The notes: generated from the letters alone by a model not told the origin. A DNA stretch of 64,000 bases from Corallium rubrum (GCA_964035015.1 CAXIUP010000099.1:22501-86500), one strand, 5' to 3'. Positions 22,581 to 34,509 are shown, counted from the first letter of the stretch. Translations and numbers: made by a program.

Positions 22581-25500
22581 GGACGTGACAAAATTTTGAG
22601 GTTTTTTGACCACCCCGGGACCTGTGACAAAATTTTGAGATTTTTTTACCACACTGGACCCGCGACAAAATTTTGACGTTTTTTGACAACCCCGTACTTG
22701 CGACAAAATCTTGATATTTTTTTACGACCCGGACCTGGGAAAAATTTTGAGATTTTTTCACCACCGCGGGACATGAAACAAAATTTTGATATTTTTTGAC
22801 CACCCTGTACCCGGACCTGCGACAAAACTTCGTAATTTTTTGACCACACCGGCGACCTGCGACAAAATTTTGAGATTTTTTGACCAGCCTGGACCTGTGA
22901 AAAAATTTTGATATTTTTTTACCACCTCGGACCTGGCCATGGGAAAAAATTTTGAAATTTTCTTGACCACCACGGCCCTGTTAACAAATTTTGATATTTT
23001 TTTACCACCTCGGAACTGCAACAAAATTTTGAGATTTTCTGACCACCCCAGACCTGCGACAAAAGTTTGATATTTTTTGACCACCCCGGACCTGCGACAA
23101 AATTTCCAGTTTTTTTGAACACGCCTGACGTGCAACAAAATTTTGAGATTTTTTGACCACACTGGACATGCGACAAAATTTTGAGATTTTCTGACCACCC
23201 CAGACCTGCGACAAAAGTTGGAGATTTTCTGACAGACCCAGACCCGCGACAAAATTTTGAGATTTTCTGACCACCCCAGACCCGCGACAAAATTTTGAGA
23301 TTTTCTGACCACCCCAGACCCGCGACAAAATTTTGAGGTTTTCTGACCAGCCCTGACCTGCGACAAAATTTTGAGACTTTCTGACCACCCCAGACCTGTG
23401 ACAAAATTTTGAGATTTTTTGACCACGCTGGACATGCGATAAAATTTTGAGATTTTTTCACCACGCTGGAACTGCGAGAAAATGTTGAGATTTTTTGACC
23501 ATCCCGGACCTGCGAGAAAATTTTCAGTTTTTTTGACCACGCCGGACGTGCAACAAAATTTTGAGATTTTTTGACCACGCTGGACATGCGACAAAATTTT
23601 GAGATTTTCTGACAACCTTGTACCGTAGCAAAATTTTGAGATTTTTTGACCACGTTGGCCTTTTGACAAAAGGCTGAGATTTTTTGACCAACCCGGGACC
23701 TGCGACAAAATTTTGAGAATTTTTGACCACCTTGGACCTACAACAAAATTTTGAGATTTTCGGACCACCTCGGAGCTGCGACAAAATGTTGAGATTTTTT
23801 GACCACGCTGGACATGCGACAAAATTTTGAGATTTTCTGACCACCCAAGACCTGCGACAAAATTTTGAGGTTTTTTCACCACGCTGGAACTGCGAGAAAA
23901 TTTTGAGATATTTCGACCACCCCGGACCTGCAACAAAATTTTCAGATTTTCTGACCACCCCGGACATGCGATAAAATTTTGAGATTTTTTCACCACGCTG
24001 GAACTGCGAGAAAATGTTGAGATTTTTTGACCATCCCAGACCTGCGACAAAATTTTGAGATTTTTGGACCACCTCGGAGCTGCGACAAAATTTTTTGAGA
24101 TTTTTTGACCACCCTGGACATGCGACAAAATTTTGAGTTTTTCTTACAACCTTGTACCGTGGCAAAATTTTGAGATTTTTTGACCACGTTGGCCTTTTGA
24201 CAAAAGGCTGAGATTTTTTGACCAACCCGGGACCTGCGACAAAATGTTGAGATTTTTTGACCACGCTGGACATGCGACAAAATTTTGAGTTTTTCTTACA
24301 ACCTTGTACCGTGGCAAAATTTTGAGATTTTTTGACCACGTTGGCCTTTTGACAAAAGGCTGAGATTTTTTGACCAACCCGGGACCTGGGACAAAATTTT
24401 GAGATTTTTCGACCACCCTGTACCAGCGAGAAAACGCCGGACCTGGCACAAAATTTTCAGATTTTTTGACCACGCCGGACCTGCAACAAAATTTTGAGAT
24501 TTTTTGACCACCCTATACCTGCGACAAAATTTTGAGATTTTTGGAGCACCTCGTAGCTGCGACAAAATTTTGAGATTTTTCGACCACGCTGGACATGCGA
24601 CAAAATTTTAAGATTTTCTGACCACCCCGGACATGCGATAAAATTTTGAGATTTTTTCACCACGCTGGAACTGCGAGAAAATTTTAAGATTTTTTGACTA
24701 TCCCGGACCTGCGACAAAATTTTGAGATTTTTTGACCACCCCGGACCTGCGACAAAATTTTCAGTTTTTTTGACCACGCCGGACGTGCAACAAAATTTTG
24801 AGATTTTTTGACCACGCTGGACATGCGACAAAATTTTGATATTTTCTGACCACCCCAGATCTGCGACAAAATTTTGAGGTTTTTTCACCACGCTGGAACT
24901 GCGACAAAATTTTGAGATTTTCTCACCACGCTGGAACTGCGAGAAAATTTTGAGATATTTTGACCACCACGGACCTGCAACAAAATTTCGAGATGTTTTC
25001 ACCACGCTGGAACTGTGAGAAAATTTTGAGATTTTTTCACCACGCTGGCACTGCGAGAAAATGTTGAGATCTTTTAACCATCCCGGACCTGCGACAAAAT
25101 TTTGAGATTTTTTAAACACCCTGTACCCGCGAGAAAACCCCGGACCTGCGACAAAATTTTCATGTTTTTTGACCACGCCCGACCTGCAACAAAATTTTTA
25201 GATTTTTTGACTACCCTGGATCTGGGACAAAATTTTGAGATTTTTGGACTACCCATGACCTGCAATAAAATTTTGAGATTTTTCTGACCACCCCAGCCCT
25301 GCGACAAAATTTTGAGATTTTTTCACCACGCTGGCACTGCGAGAAAATGTTGAGATTTTTTGACAACCCTGGACCTGCGACAAAATTTTGAGATTTTTTT
25401 ACCACCCTGTACCCGCGAGAAAACCCCGGACCTGCGACAAAATTTTCAGTTTTTTCAACCACGCCGAACCTGCAACAAAATCTTGAGATGTTTTGACCAC

Positions 25501-26093
25501 CCTGGACATGCGACAAAATTTTGAGATTTTTGGACCACCTCGGAGCTGCGACAAAATTTTGAGATTTTGTGACCACGCTGGACATGCGACAAAATATTGA
25601 GATTTTCTGATCACCTTGTAGCCGTGGCAAAATTTTGAGTTTTTTTGACCACGTTGGCCCTTTGACAAAAGTCTGAGATTTTTTGACCAACCCGGACCTT
25701 CGACAAAATTTTGAGAATTTTTTACCACCTTGGACCTGCAACAAAATTTTGAGATTTTCTGACCACCGCAGACCTGCGACAAAATTATGAGATTTTTTGA
25801 CGACCCCGGGACCTGCAACAAAATTTTGAGATTTTATGACCACCCCGGGAGCTGTGACAAAATTGTGACATTTTTTGACCACCCTGGACCTGCGACAAAA
25901 TTTTGGGATTTTTTGACCACCCCGGACCTGCAACGAAATGTTGACATCTTTTGACAACCCTGGATCTGCAACAAAATTTTGAGATTTTTTGACCACCACG
26001 AACCTGTGACAAAATTGTGAGGTTTTTTGACCACACTGGACCTGTAACAAAATTTTGAGATTTTTTGACCAACCCGGCGGACCTGCGAAAAAA
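22581..26093 (-). repeat. 38-bp satellite array 1, about 92 units
   Basis: The unit reads approximately GACCTGCGACAAAATTTT followed by GAGATTTTTTGACCACCCCG, and two neighbouring units measured at 24705 and 24743 are 38 bp apart. The core CAAAATTTTGAG is most conserved, while the GGACCTGC/ACCACCC part varies. Longer-period duplications occur (for example around 24140-24400). The minus strand lacks stop codons in the unit, so ORFs of up to 456 residues appear in all three frames; they are not genes. Confidence 0.97.
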
Positions 26094-26162
26094 GACCAAT
26101 CACGAATCTCACTGCAATATATCATGAGCCAATGACGTTGCTTGATTTGCAAAATTATGCAT

Positions 26163-26410
26163 GTTACGCATAGGGCACTGTTTCTGGACAGGTTAGTACT
26201 TGGATGGGTGACCAGCTGGGAACAATAATCCCGTTCTCGAGCTTGAGACTTTAATATGTGAGTAGAGTTTAGTTGGTCTCTCCTGTGCTTCGAGGGTTTT
26301 TCGCCGGGTTCCCCGGTTTTCATCCCTCCGTAAAACCAACACCTGGGTCAGATTAGCTTCTGCAGCTAACCAGGTGATTTTAGCCCTCTATAAAAAAGTT
26401 TCAGTTTCAG
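26163..26410 (+). mobile_element. 5S rRNA-derived SINE fragment (SINE3 type)
   Basis: GGTTAGTACTTGGATGGGTGACC at about 26190-26213 is the 3' half (box C region) of a 5S rRNA gene, followed by CAGCTGGGAA. The first half of 5S, with box A, is absent. The rest is an unrelated body (GCCGGGTTCCCCGG...) ending in a GTTTCA repeat near 26400. This is the pattern of a 5'-truncated 5S-derived SINE, not a functional 5S gene. Confidence 0.72.
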
Positions 26411-26540
26411 TTTATGTCTTTTTCAATGCTCTGAAAACTGTCAATGGTGACCTACCCCCTTTGTTCCCGTAGTTGATCCCCCTATACTGTATACTTATTA
26501 TGACCAGTTCCTTACTGTGCACGTGATACTGTTTCTGTGT

Positions 26541-26705
26541 TTGAGGCATTTTGCCTCCACGTTGATTTACCACTAAGTTATATACATAAATGATGACATC
26601 GGTTGGTCACATGCCACCCTGTATTTTGGGATGTTTTGGCAAGGAAGTTTATGCGGTGTTTGTTTTTTGTTTTTGGATAATATACATGATAATTAATGTT
26701 ATTAT
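26541..26705 (+). mobile_element. Truncated copy of the Mutator-like MITE at 43016-43536
   Basis: GGCATTTTGCCTCCACGTTG, then ATCGGTTGGTCACATG and GTTTTGGCAAGGAAGTTTATGC, follow the same order as 43032-43180 with substitutions. The right half and TIR are missing. Confidence 0.65.
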
Positions 26706-27158
26706 TCATGTACGCCCGCTCCCCCCGAAATGCTGAAAGCGGCGAGATACTCTGAGTCAATAAAGTCAATAAAGTCGGTAGGGTCAGATCTTGACCTCAT
26801 TTCCTGATTGGCTCCAAAATATGTACGGAGTGTGGTGTAAATCTGTTAGGCAAGTGTTTTTAATTAGATTACTGCAACGTGAAAGTTATATGGTCATTGT
26901 TCAGCCTTTTCTTAAAGCATTGAAAAATCGGAAAAAATGAAAAGGGGGGACCCTATATTGATTTTGGCTATATCTTCAACTTTCGGTATTTGGTAAAAAA
27001 ATGTTTTGTATCGGGTAAAGGGTTTTTATACTTTCTGTAGCAACGAGAGACCTTTTCGTGCTAAATAACCGTGGTTTATGGTTATTTCAAAAGTTGAAAA
27101 ATCGTAAAAAATTAACATGATGAAAAAAATGCCCTAGCCCAGAGGTGTTTCACTATTG
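26706..27158. other. Unannotated spacer
   Basis: AT-rich; no ORF or repeat I can support. Confidence 0.35.
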
Positions 27159-27340
27159 CAGTCACTTATCCGGATTTTGTGCACATACAATTCAACCACC
27201 CTCTCAGCCTTCCCAGCGGAGACTCCAGTAATAGTCGATGGACTTGAACTGGTTGCATGGGAGACGTTGGCATCGAGATCCAAAGCTCGTAAAGTAATTT
27301 CTTACTTTGATGCCGCCTTTAACTATGGCCAGAACCAACA
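27159..27340 (+). other. Possible exon, unassigned
   Basis: An open frame (SLIRILCTYNSTTLSAFPAE...VAWETLASRSKARKVISYF) sits between a candidate acceptor (TATTGCAG) and a donor (CAACA|GTAAGA). A second candidate exon follows at 27687-27802 after a pyrimidine tract, but its phase does not join cleanly. The function is not recognised. Confidence 0.22.
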
Positions 27341-27589
27341 GTAAGAAACACACAAATTCATTTATACAGCAAACTTAACACGTCACAAGAAATTGTGGGA
27401 GACGTATTTTTCTGGGTAAAGACTGGTAATGTTATAAGGCATAAAATATAGCTTGAAATGAGTAATTTTCTTTCTAAAACGTTTTACTGAATGGAAAAAA
27501 TTAAATTGAAAAATGAAATTGAGTATTCGTACTTTTTTATCTTTTTGAAACCCAAGATTAGACATGCGCAAAACCAATTTATTGATTTT

Positions 27590-27686
27590 TTGTTTTTCTT
27601 CTTTTTTTTTCTTCTTTTTTCGCGTTCTCTTTTTTTTAATTTTCTTTCTTTCTCTTTCTTGTTTCTTTTTTTTTCTATTTTTTTAG
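27590..27686. repeat. Pyrimidine-rich low-complexity tract
   Basis: T-rich with scattered C (TTTCTTCTTTTTTT...); it could serve as the polypyrimidine tract of the candidate exon after it. Confidence 0.7.
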
Positions 27687-27802
27687 GCCATGCCCGCCTA
27701 CCGCCCGCGCCGGAACTCCCTAATACCGCCAGCTACGCAGGCTACAACGTTCATATCATTGATATCAACAAGAAGAAAGTGGTTTTATTTGTCAATATAT
27801 AA

Positions 27803-28469
27803 GCGAAACCAACGAAAATTTAGACGCTAACGGCTTCTCAAGTAAGTATAAGCATTTGTCTGTTGTAATTATTTCGTAGATTAACAATAATTTCGTAAAA
27901 TTTGACGAAAACCATCTTGGGCGATCAGCCAATTATCGAACAGAATTTGCCTAGAGTTGTCGGCGTTGTAATGGCGAATAGGAGTAAATGTTACGAAAAG
28001 TAACTTAAAATCTGAATAGCTGACTTAAAAACGATCTTGCTGATGTATTATGGTCGTATGTTCTTGTTTCATTCTGTTTTAATTTGTAAATTTCCAAAAT
28101 ATTAAAAGTGATGATCGCGCGCGTGGCACACCATGGGGGCTCGGTCAATGGTTAATCTTAAAAAAATTGCGTTTTATTGAACTGCTTTATATGTATATAT
28201 ATAAAAGTAAATAATCAATTATAAATAAATAATAAATAAATATTAAATAAAAAATAAATAAATAAATAAAAATAAAATTTTATATTAAATTTAATACATA
28301 TAAATTTGTGTTTCTTGTGTTTTTAGCATGCAATTAATGAAAGTTATGAATGAAGACAGATCAGAAGAGTATGGAGAATGCATGTCTTTCCTCAGCATCT
28401 GTCTCACACTTCTTTGATGAATCTATTTCTGCTATGTTAACTAGGTAAGTATCTTTGGATTACAGTAAT
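27803..28469. other. Unannotated spacer with AT-rich stretch
   Basis: 28190-28300 is AAT/AAAT low-complexity DNA. A splice-like acceptor (TTTTTAG, 28326) and donor (CTAG|GTAAGT, 28444) bracket 117 bp that I cannot translate convincingly. Confidence 0.35.
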
Positions 28470-28890
28470 CTGCCAGACATGCAAAAGATTTTCAGATTTT
28501 TTCTAGCCTGGATCTGCAACTTGAGTCTTTTTGACCACCCCATACCTGGTGACAAAAAATGGAGATTTTCTGACCACCCCAGACCTGCGACAAAATTTTG
28601 AGATTTTTTTACCACGCTGGACCTGCGGCAACATTTTGTGATTTTTTTACCACCCCGGACCTGCGGACCTGCGACAAAATTTTGAGATTTTTTGACCACC
28701 CTGGACGTGCTACAAAATTTTGAGATTTTTTGGCCACCCTGGACCTGCAACAAAGTTTGCAGATTTTTTGACCACCCCGGACCTGCGAGAAAATTTTGAG
28801 ATTTTATGACTATTCCGGGATTTGCAACAAAATTTTGAGATTTTTTCACCACCCCGGACCTGCGACAGAATTTTGAGATTTTTTGACCAC
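28470..28890 (-). repeat. 38-bp satellite array 2a (same orientation as array 1)
   Basis: About 11 units, degenerate at the left edge. It ends abruptly at ...TTTTTTGACCACCATAAAATC, where the orientation flips. Confidence 0.95.
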
Positions 28891-30924
28891 CATAAAATCT
28901 CAAAATTTTGTTGCAGGTCCAGGGTGGTCAAAAAATCTCAAGATTTTGTCGCAGGTCCAGGGTGGTCAAAAAATCTCAAAATTTTTTCACAGGTCCAGGG
29001 TGGTCAGTAAATCTCAAAATTTTGTCGCGGCTCTGGAGTGGTCAAAAAATCTGAAAATTTTGTTGCAGGTCCTGGGGTGGTCAAAAAATCTCAAAATTTT
29101 GTCACAGGCCCGTGTCCAGAGTGGTGAAAAAGTCTCAAAATTTTGTCACAGGTCCGGGGTAGACAAAAAATCTCAATATTTTGTCACAGGATCAGGGTGG
29201 CCAAAAAATCTCAAAATGTTGTCGCCGGTTCAGTGCGGTCATAAAATCTCAAAATTTTGTCACAGGTCCGGGGTAGACAAAAAATCTCAATATTTTGTCA
29301 CAGGATCAGGGTGGCCAAAAAATCTCAAAATGTTGTCGCCGGTCCAGTGCGGTCATAAAATCTCAAAATTTTGTCACAGGTCCGGGGTGGTCAGAAAACC
29401 TCAAAACTTTGTTGCAGGTCTGGGGGTGGTCAAAAAATCTCAAAATTTTGTCACAGGTCAGGTTGGGTGGTCCAAAAATCTCAAAATATTGTCACAGGTC
29501 CGGGGTGGACAAAAAATGTCAAAATTTTGTTGCAGGTCCGGGGGTGGTCAAAAAATCTCAAAATTTTGTCGCAGGTCCCGGGGTGGTCATAAAGTCTCAA
29601 AATTTTGTCGCAGGTTCCGGGGTGGTCATAAAATCTCAAAATTTTGTCACAGGTCTGGGGTGGTCAAAAAACCTGAAAATTTTGTCACAGGTCCGAGGTG
29701 GTCAAAAAACCTGAAAATTTTGTCTCAGGTCCTGGGGTGGTCATAAAATCTCAAAATTTTGTTACAGGTCTGGGGTGGTCAAAAAACCTGAAAATTTTGT
29801 CACAGGTCCGAGGTGGTCAAAAAACCTGAAAATTTTGTCTCAGGTCCTGGGGTGGTCATAAAATCTCAAAATTTTGGTGCAGGTCCTGGGGTGGTCATAA
29901 AATCTCAACATTTTGGTGCAGGTCCTGGGGTGGTCAAAAAATCTCAACATTTTGTCACAGGTCCCCAGGGTGATCAGAAAATCTCAAAATTTTGTCATGG
30001 CTCTCAGGAGTGGTCAAAAAATCAGAAAATTTTGTCGCAGGCCCGGTGTGGTCAAAAAATCTCAAAATTTTGTACAGGTCCAGGGTGTTGAAAAAATCTC
30101 GAAATTTTGTCACAGGTCAGGTGGGGTGGTCCAAAAATCTCAAAATATTGTCACAGGTCCGGGGTGGACAAAAAATCTCAAAATTTTGTTGCAGGTCCGG
30201 GGGTGGTCAAAAAATCTCAAAATTTTGTCACAGATCTGGAGTGATCAAAAAATCTGAAAATTTTGTTGCAGGTCCAGGGGGTGGTTAGAAAATCTCAAAA
30301 TTTTGTCACAGCTCTGGAGTGGTCAAAAAATCTGAAAATTTTGTTGCTGGTCCCGGGGTGGTCATAAAATTTCAAAATTTTGTGCAGGTCCAGCGTGGTC
30401 AAAAAATCTCATAATTTTCTCGCAGGCACGGGGTGGTCAAAAAATCTCAAAATTTTGTACAGGTCCAGGGTGTTGAAAAAATCTCAAAATTTTGTCACAG
30501 GTCAGGTTGGGTGGACAAAAAATCTCAAAATTTTGTTGCAGGTCCGGGGGTGGTCAAATAATCTCAAAATTTTGTCGCAGATCTGGAGTGGTCAAAAAAT
30601 CTGAAAATTTTGTTACACATCCCGGGGTGGTCAAAAAATCTCAAAATTTTGTCGCAGGTCCAGGGTGGTCAGAAAATCTCAAAATTTTGTTGCAGCTCTG
30701 GAGTTGTTAAAAAATCAGAAAATTTTGTTGCTGGTGAGGTCCTGGGGTGGTCATAAAATTTCAAAATTTTGTACAGGTCCAGCGTGGTCAAAAAATCTCA
30801 TAATTTTGTCACAGGCATGGGGTGGTCAGAAAATCTCAAAATTTTGTTGCAGTTCTGGAGTGGTCAAAAAATCTGAAAATTTTGTTGCAGGTCCCGGGGT
30901 GGTCAAAAAATCTCAAAATTTTGA
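28891..30924 (+). repeat. 38-bp satellite array 2b, inverted orientation (~53 units)
   Basis: Units here read GTGGTCAAAAAATCTCAAAA followed by TTTTGTCGCAGGTCCGGG, the reverse complement of the flanking arrays. Larger duplications are visible (for example the ~120-bp block near 29155-29370 and the block at 29640-29860). Confidence 0.97.
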
Positions 30925-32122
30925 CCATGCTATACCTGCGACAAAATTTTGAGATTTTTTGACCATGCCGGACCTGCAACAAAATTTTGAGATTTTTTGA
31001 CCACGCTTGAAAGATGAGAACATTTTGAGATTTTTTGACCACCCCATTCCTGCGACAAAATTTTGAGATTTTTTGGCCACGCTTGATCATGAAAAGTGAG
31101 AACATTTTAAGATTTTTTAACCACCCCAAACCCTTGACAAAATTTTGAGATTTTTTGTCCACCCTGGACCTGTGACAAAATTTTCAGTTTTTTTGACCAT
31201 GCTATACCTGCAACAAAATTTGGAGATTTTTTGACCATGCTGGACTTGCGAGAAAAGTTTGAGATTTTTTGACCACCCCATTCCTGCGACAAAATTTTGA
31301 GATTTTTTGGCCACGCTTGATCATGAAAAGTGAGAACATTTTAAGATTTTTTAACCACCCCAAACCTGTGACAAAATTTTGAGATTTTTTGTCCACCCTG
31401 GACCTGTGACAAAATTTTCAGTTTTTTTGACCATGCTATACCTGCAACAAAATTTGGAGATTTTTTGACCATGCTGGACTTGCGAGAAAAGTTTGAGATT
31501 TTTTGACCACCCCATTCCTGCGACAAAATTTTGAGATTTTTGGCCACGCTTGATCATGAAAAGTGAGAACATTTTAAGATTTTTTAACCACCCCAAACCT
31601 GTGACAAAATTTTGAGATTTTTTGTCCACCCTGGACCTGTGACAAAATTTTCAGTTTTTTTGACCATGCTATACCTGCGACAAAATTTGGAGATTTTTTG
31701 ACCATGCTGGACCTGCAACAAAATTTTGAGATTTTTTGACCACGCTTGAAAGATGAGAACATTTTGAGATTTTTTGACCACCTCATTCCTGCGACAAAAT
31801 TTTGAGATTTTTTGACCACGCTTGATCATGAAACGTGAGAACATTTTGAGATTTTTTGACCACCCCAGACCTGCGACAAAATTTTGAGATTTTTTGACCA
31901 CGCTTGAAACGTGAGAACATTTTGAGATTTTTTGACCACCCCAGACCTGCGACAAAATTTTGAGATTTTTTGTCCACCCCAGACCTGCAACAAAATTTTG
32001 AGAATTTTTGACCACCCCGGACCTGCAACAAAATTTTGAGATTTTTTGACCACCCCGGACCTGCAACAAAATTTTGAGACTTTTTGACCACCCCGGACCT
32101 GCGACAAAATTTTCAGTTTTTT
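30925..32122 (-). repeat. 38-bp satellite array 2c with ~232-bp higher-order repeat
   Basis: Orientation returns to that of array 1. Between about 31060 and 31680 a six-unit block of ~232 bp (marked by CACGCTTGATCATGAAAAGTG) is repeated. The array stops at the inverted repeat starting at 32122. Confidence 0.95.
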
Positions 32123-32224
32123 GTGACTACCGCTGACCTGTCAGCGGTAGCCATAATGTCGGCGTGTTGCTTGCTTGCGCGAGTGTCTTGAACCGCACTT
32201 ACGTCATACTCGTGCAGCCATCGC

Positions 32225-32328
32225 CATATAGTCAAGAAGATCGCCATTGATCGCCAAGTATTCGGGAAGTACTCGTCATATAGTCAAGAAGATCGCCATT
32301 GATCGCCAAGTATTCGGGAAGTACTCGA
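32225..32328. repeat. Tandem duplication, 52-bp unit
   Basis: Two copies of a unit containing GTCAAGAAGATCGCCATTG, near-identical, just upstream of the candidate small gene. Confidence 0.9.
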
Positions 32329-32397
32329 GTTGTTTTCGTGGCCTCGCGGGGAATAAACTAAAGTGAATCAAGTCTTTGCATTTTGGTTGCTCTCTCG

Positions 32398-33589
32398 ATG
32401 ACAGTTTTGATTTTTGAAAGTGTTAATTATTACTTTGCAAATCTTTTCTTCTTGGAACGGTTTCTGTCCACATTGATCAGTTTATACAAGGTAAGAAATA
32501 GTTTCAAAACTGTGACGTTGTTTATCTTATATACTATATACAAAATCTATAAGTACTTGGTCGGAAACAGGGTACTGTACTTATAGCAGTACTAGAAATA
32601 TTCAGCTTTTGCTAGAAGTTGGGCCTTCAACCTTCTTTTATCGAAGAAACTGCTATATACCTAAATTATTTATAATGATAAAATCGCTTTATAAGTTTAA
32701 TTTTGGTTGAATTGTGTGTTGTGCTCACTGGTCAGTGACTCATGTTTATACTGCATGTACACATGTATATATCATACACCAGTGCATACACTAAGAGTGA
32801 GAAGTGTGTTTTAACCAACTTCGAGCTAGATGTTTTGATATTAGAGCAAACACAACTTTCATTGTTTCGTGATCAAACAAATCAGGAAATTAATTGTTTG
32901 ATCACATACCAAACCTTTGTCTCGCTTATGATTTTCCTATCTGTTTGGTTTGTGAATTATTAATGAGTTCGAGAAGTATATATCACAGTGCCCTGTATTT
33001 ACACTATATACATTGTATATAAGAAATTTATGCTAGGTGGTGTTGGTGGCATAGTGGTTAGTGCACGTGCCTTTCACCTCTGCGAGCTGGGTTCAATACC
33101 TGCACGGTGCAGTTATCTGATTAAAATAATTCACCTTGGCCACATGTGAGAACAGTGCTTCCAGTTTGACTCTACCAAACACCACAGGTTTCCTCCGGGT
33201 ACTCAGGTTTCCTCCTGTATTAACACTGGACCAATGAGGGTGGGCCCTTACTGGAGCTCTGAGGATAACTGTTTAGATATAACTGATAGAGTTATCCAGT
33301 ATAAATAAGGTTAGATTAATTTAGTTTAAGCAAAATATGTTGGCTGTTACATAGACATTACAAAACCTTGACTTGGTGCTTTGTTTACTTGTTTTAGGTG
33401 TTGTTCAATATCTTGTATAATGAAATTAAGAAATCAACGTTTGTGGACACCAGAGCTGCTACAGTGATCCGTCCACAGAATAGTAGATACACCAGAAGTC
33501 TAACTCTTGTGAAAGCACTGAAACATTCTATAATCTACATGCCACCAATTGTATATTTTGATACTGAAATTGTTGTAAAGCTATTGTGA
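32398..33589 (+). CDS. Candidate small two-exon gene, 94 aa, unknown
   Basis: Exon 1 (32398-32490) starts at an ATG and ends ATACAAG|GTAAGA. Exon 2 (33398-33589) follows TTGTTTTAG and joins in phase 0. The product begins MTVLIFESVNYYFANLFFLE, hydrophobic and aromatic-rich, and continues with a basic middle (EIKKSTF, NSRYTRSL) and a hydrophobic end. No domain is recognised. The 907-bp intron carries a SINE. Its boundaries fall within the 14-bp inverted repeats. Coding status is uncertain because the ORF is short; the in-phase splice sites are the only support. Confidence 0.33.
33036..33320 (+). mobile_element. tRNA-derived SINE
   Basis: The head has a box A-like TGGCATAGTGG and, about 37 bp later, a box B-like GGTTCAATACC, the pol III internal promoter of tRNA genes. 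It continues into a non-tRNA body with CAGGTTTCCTCC repeats and an A/T-rich tail. It is too diverged in the acceptor stem to be a functional tRNA. Confidence 0.68.
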
Positions 33590-33840
33590 AGTGCTGGGAA
33601 ACTTAAAGCCTTGAATATGTTGAAAGCCTTGAAATGAAGAAATATATCTGTTGAAACTACAATACTGAGTATTGTTGTTCTGTGTTATTTAAAATACTAG
33701 CAGAATCACAAAATATCAGTGATGTGCATTAAACGTGAATGCCACTGACAGCATATTTATGGCAGGTAAAATGTTGTTTTGGAACACAATGTTGATTATC
33801 TCGAGTGATTAATTCTTTGAAAGTTTTCAAGGCGATAATG

Positions 33841-33972
33841 TATATAGATTATTTTTGTGGAAACACCGCAATGAAAATTATTTATTTGCTAACAGTTTCG
33901 GCCTGAGTCAACAGGCTGAAAGCTTAGCAAACAAATATTTTACGGTGTTTCCACAAAAATAATCTATATGTA
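33841..33972. repeat. Hairpin/foldback repeat
   Basis: ATAGATTATTTTTGTGGAAA and its complement (about 33845 and 33969) form ~45-bp arms around a GCCTGAGTCAACAGGCTGA loop. Confidence 0.8.
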
Positions 33973-34015
33973 TATGATCTGGGGTGAGTTGTACAAAGCC
34001 AAGATAGCTTATCTA

Positions 34016-34172
34016 GTTGATAAGTTCTAGCTAAAGAACAGCACTAATCATGCTTTGAACAACCTAATATAAAATTTTATCCACTGATAAAATTTTATCC
34101 ACAGTGGATAAAAGTTAAATTGGGTTGTTCAAAGCACCACTAGAGTGGTTCTCTAGCTAGGATTTATCCACC
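34016..34172. repeat. Foldback repeat
   Basis: The outer GATAAGTTCTAGCTA pairs with the inverted TAGCTAGGATTTATC, and the inner GCTTTGAACAACC pairs with GGTTGTTCAAAGC. It is non-coding. Confidence 0.72.
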
Positions 34173-34273
34173 ATTTTTGTGTGTGTGTCTGTGCTTTTCA
34201 CACATTTTCATGCATTTCAAGTCTATATCTCGTTCTGTACTTAACAGCGGTAGTCACATGTACGCATTGCGTA

Positions 34274-34427
34274 CCTATTTTTTGACCATGCTGGACCTGC
34301 TACAAAATTTGGAGATTTTTTGACCACGCTGGACTTGCGACAAAAGTTTGAGATTTTTTAACCACGCTGGAAGTGTGAGAAAATTTTGAGATTTTTTGAC
34401 CATCCCGGGACCTGCGAGAAAAATTTT
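34274..34427 (-). repeat. 38-bp satellite array 3 (four units)
   Basis: The same unit and orientation as 30925-32122, consistent with a continuation of that array across the 2.1-kb segment. Confidence 0.93.
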
Positions 34428-34432
34428 TTTTA

Positions 34433-34436
<4 letters not shown>

Positions 34437-34507
<71 letters not shown>
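34437..34507. repeat. (TA)n microsatellite
   Basis: About 35 TA dinucleotides directly after the last satellite unit. Confidence 0.97.

Positions 34508-34509
<2 letters not shown>

Larger units (their letters stand above)
32122..34258. mobile_element. 2.1-kb segment bounded by 14-bp inverted repeats, inside the satellite
   Basis: TGTGACTACCGCTG at 32122-32135 is inverted at 34245-34258. Satellite units stop at the left edge and resume about 15 bp after the right edge, beyond a short palindrome GTACGCATTGCGTAC. The segment contains a possible two-exon gene (32398-33589), a tRNA-type SINE and two foldbacks. It behaves like an insertion into the satellite, but its TIRs are short and no clear target duplication is seen. 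Confidence 0.5.

Noticed and set aside
22758..25176. Long minus-strand ORFs (up to 456 residues) with KISKFC/KKSQNFV repeats
   Set aside because: They are translations of the 38-bp satellite, which lacks stops on that strand in every frame; no start, splice or composition signal supports a gene.
26185..26230. 5S rRNA gene
   Set aside because: Only the 3' half of 5S is present, joined to unrelated SINE sequence.
28470..32122. CRISPR-like array
   Set aside because: Units are contiguous variants of one 38-bp sequence with no unique spacers, in a eukaryotic context.
33036..33110. Functional tRNA gene
   Set aside because: Box A and B are present but the acceptor stem does not pair and the sequence continues into a SINE body.
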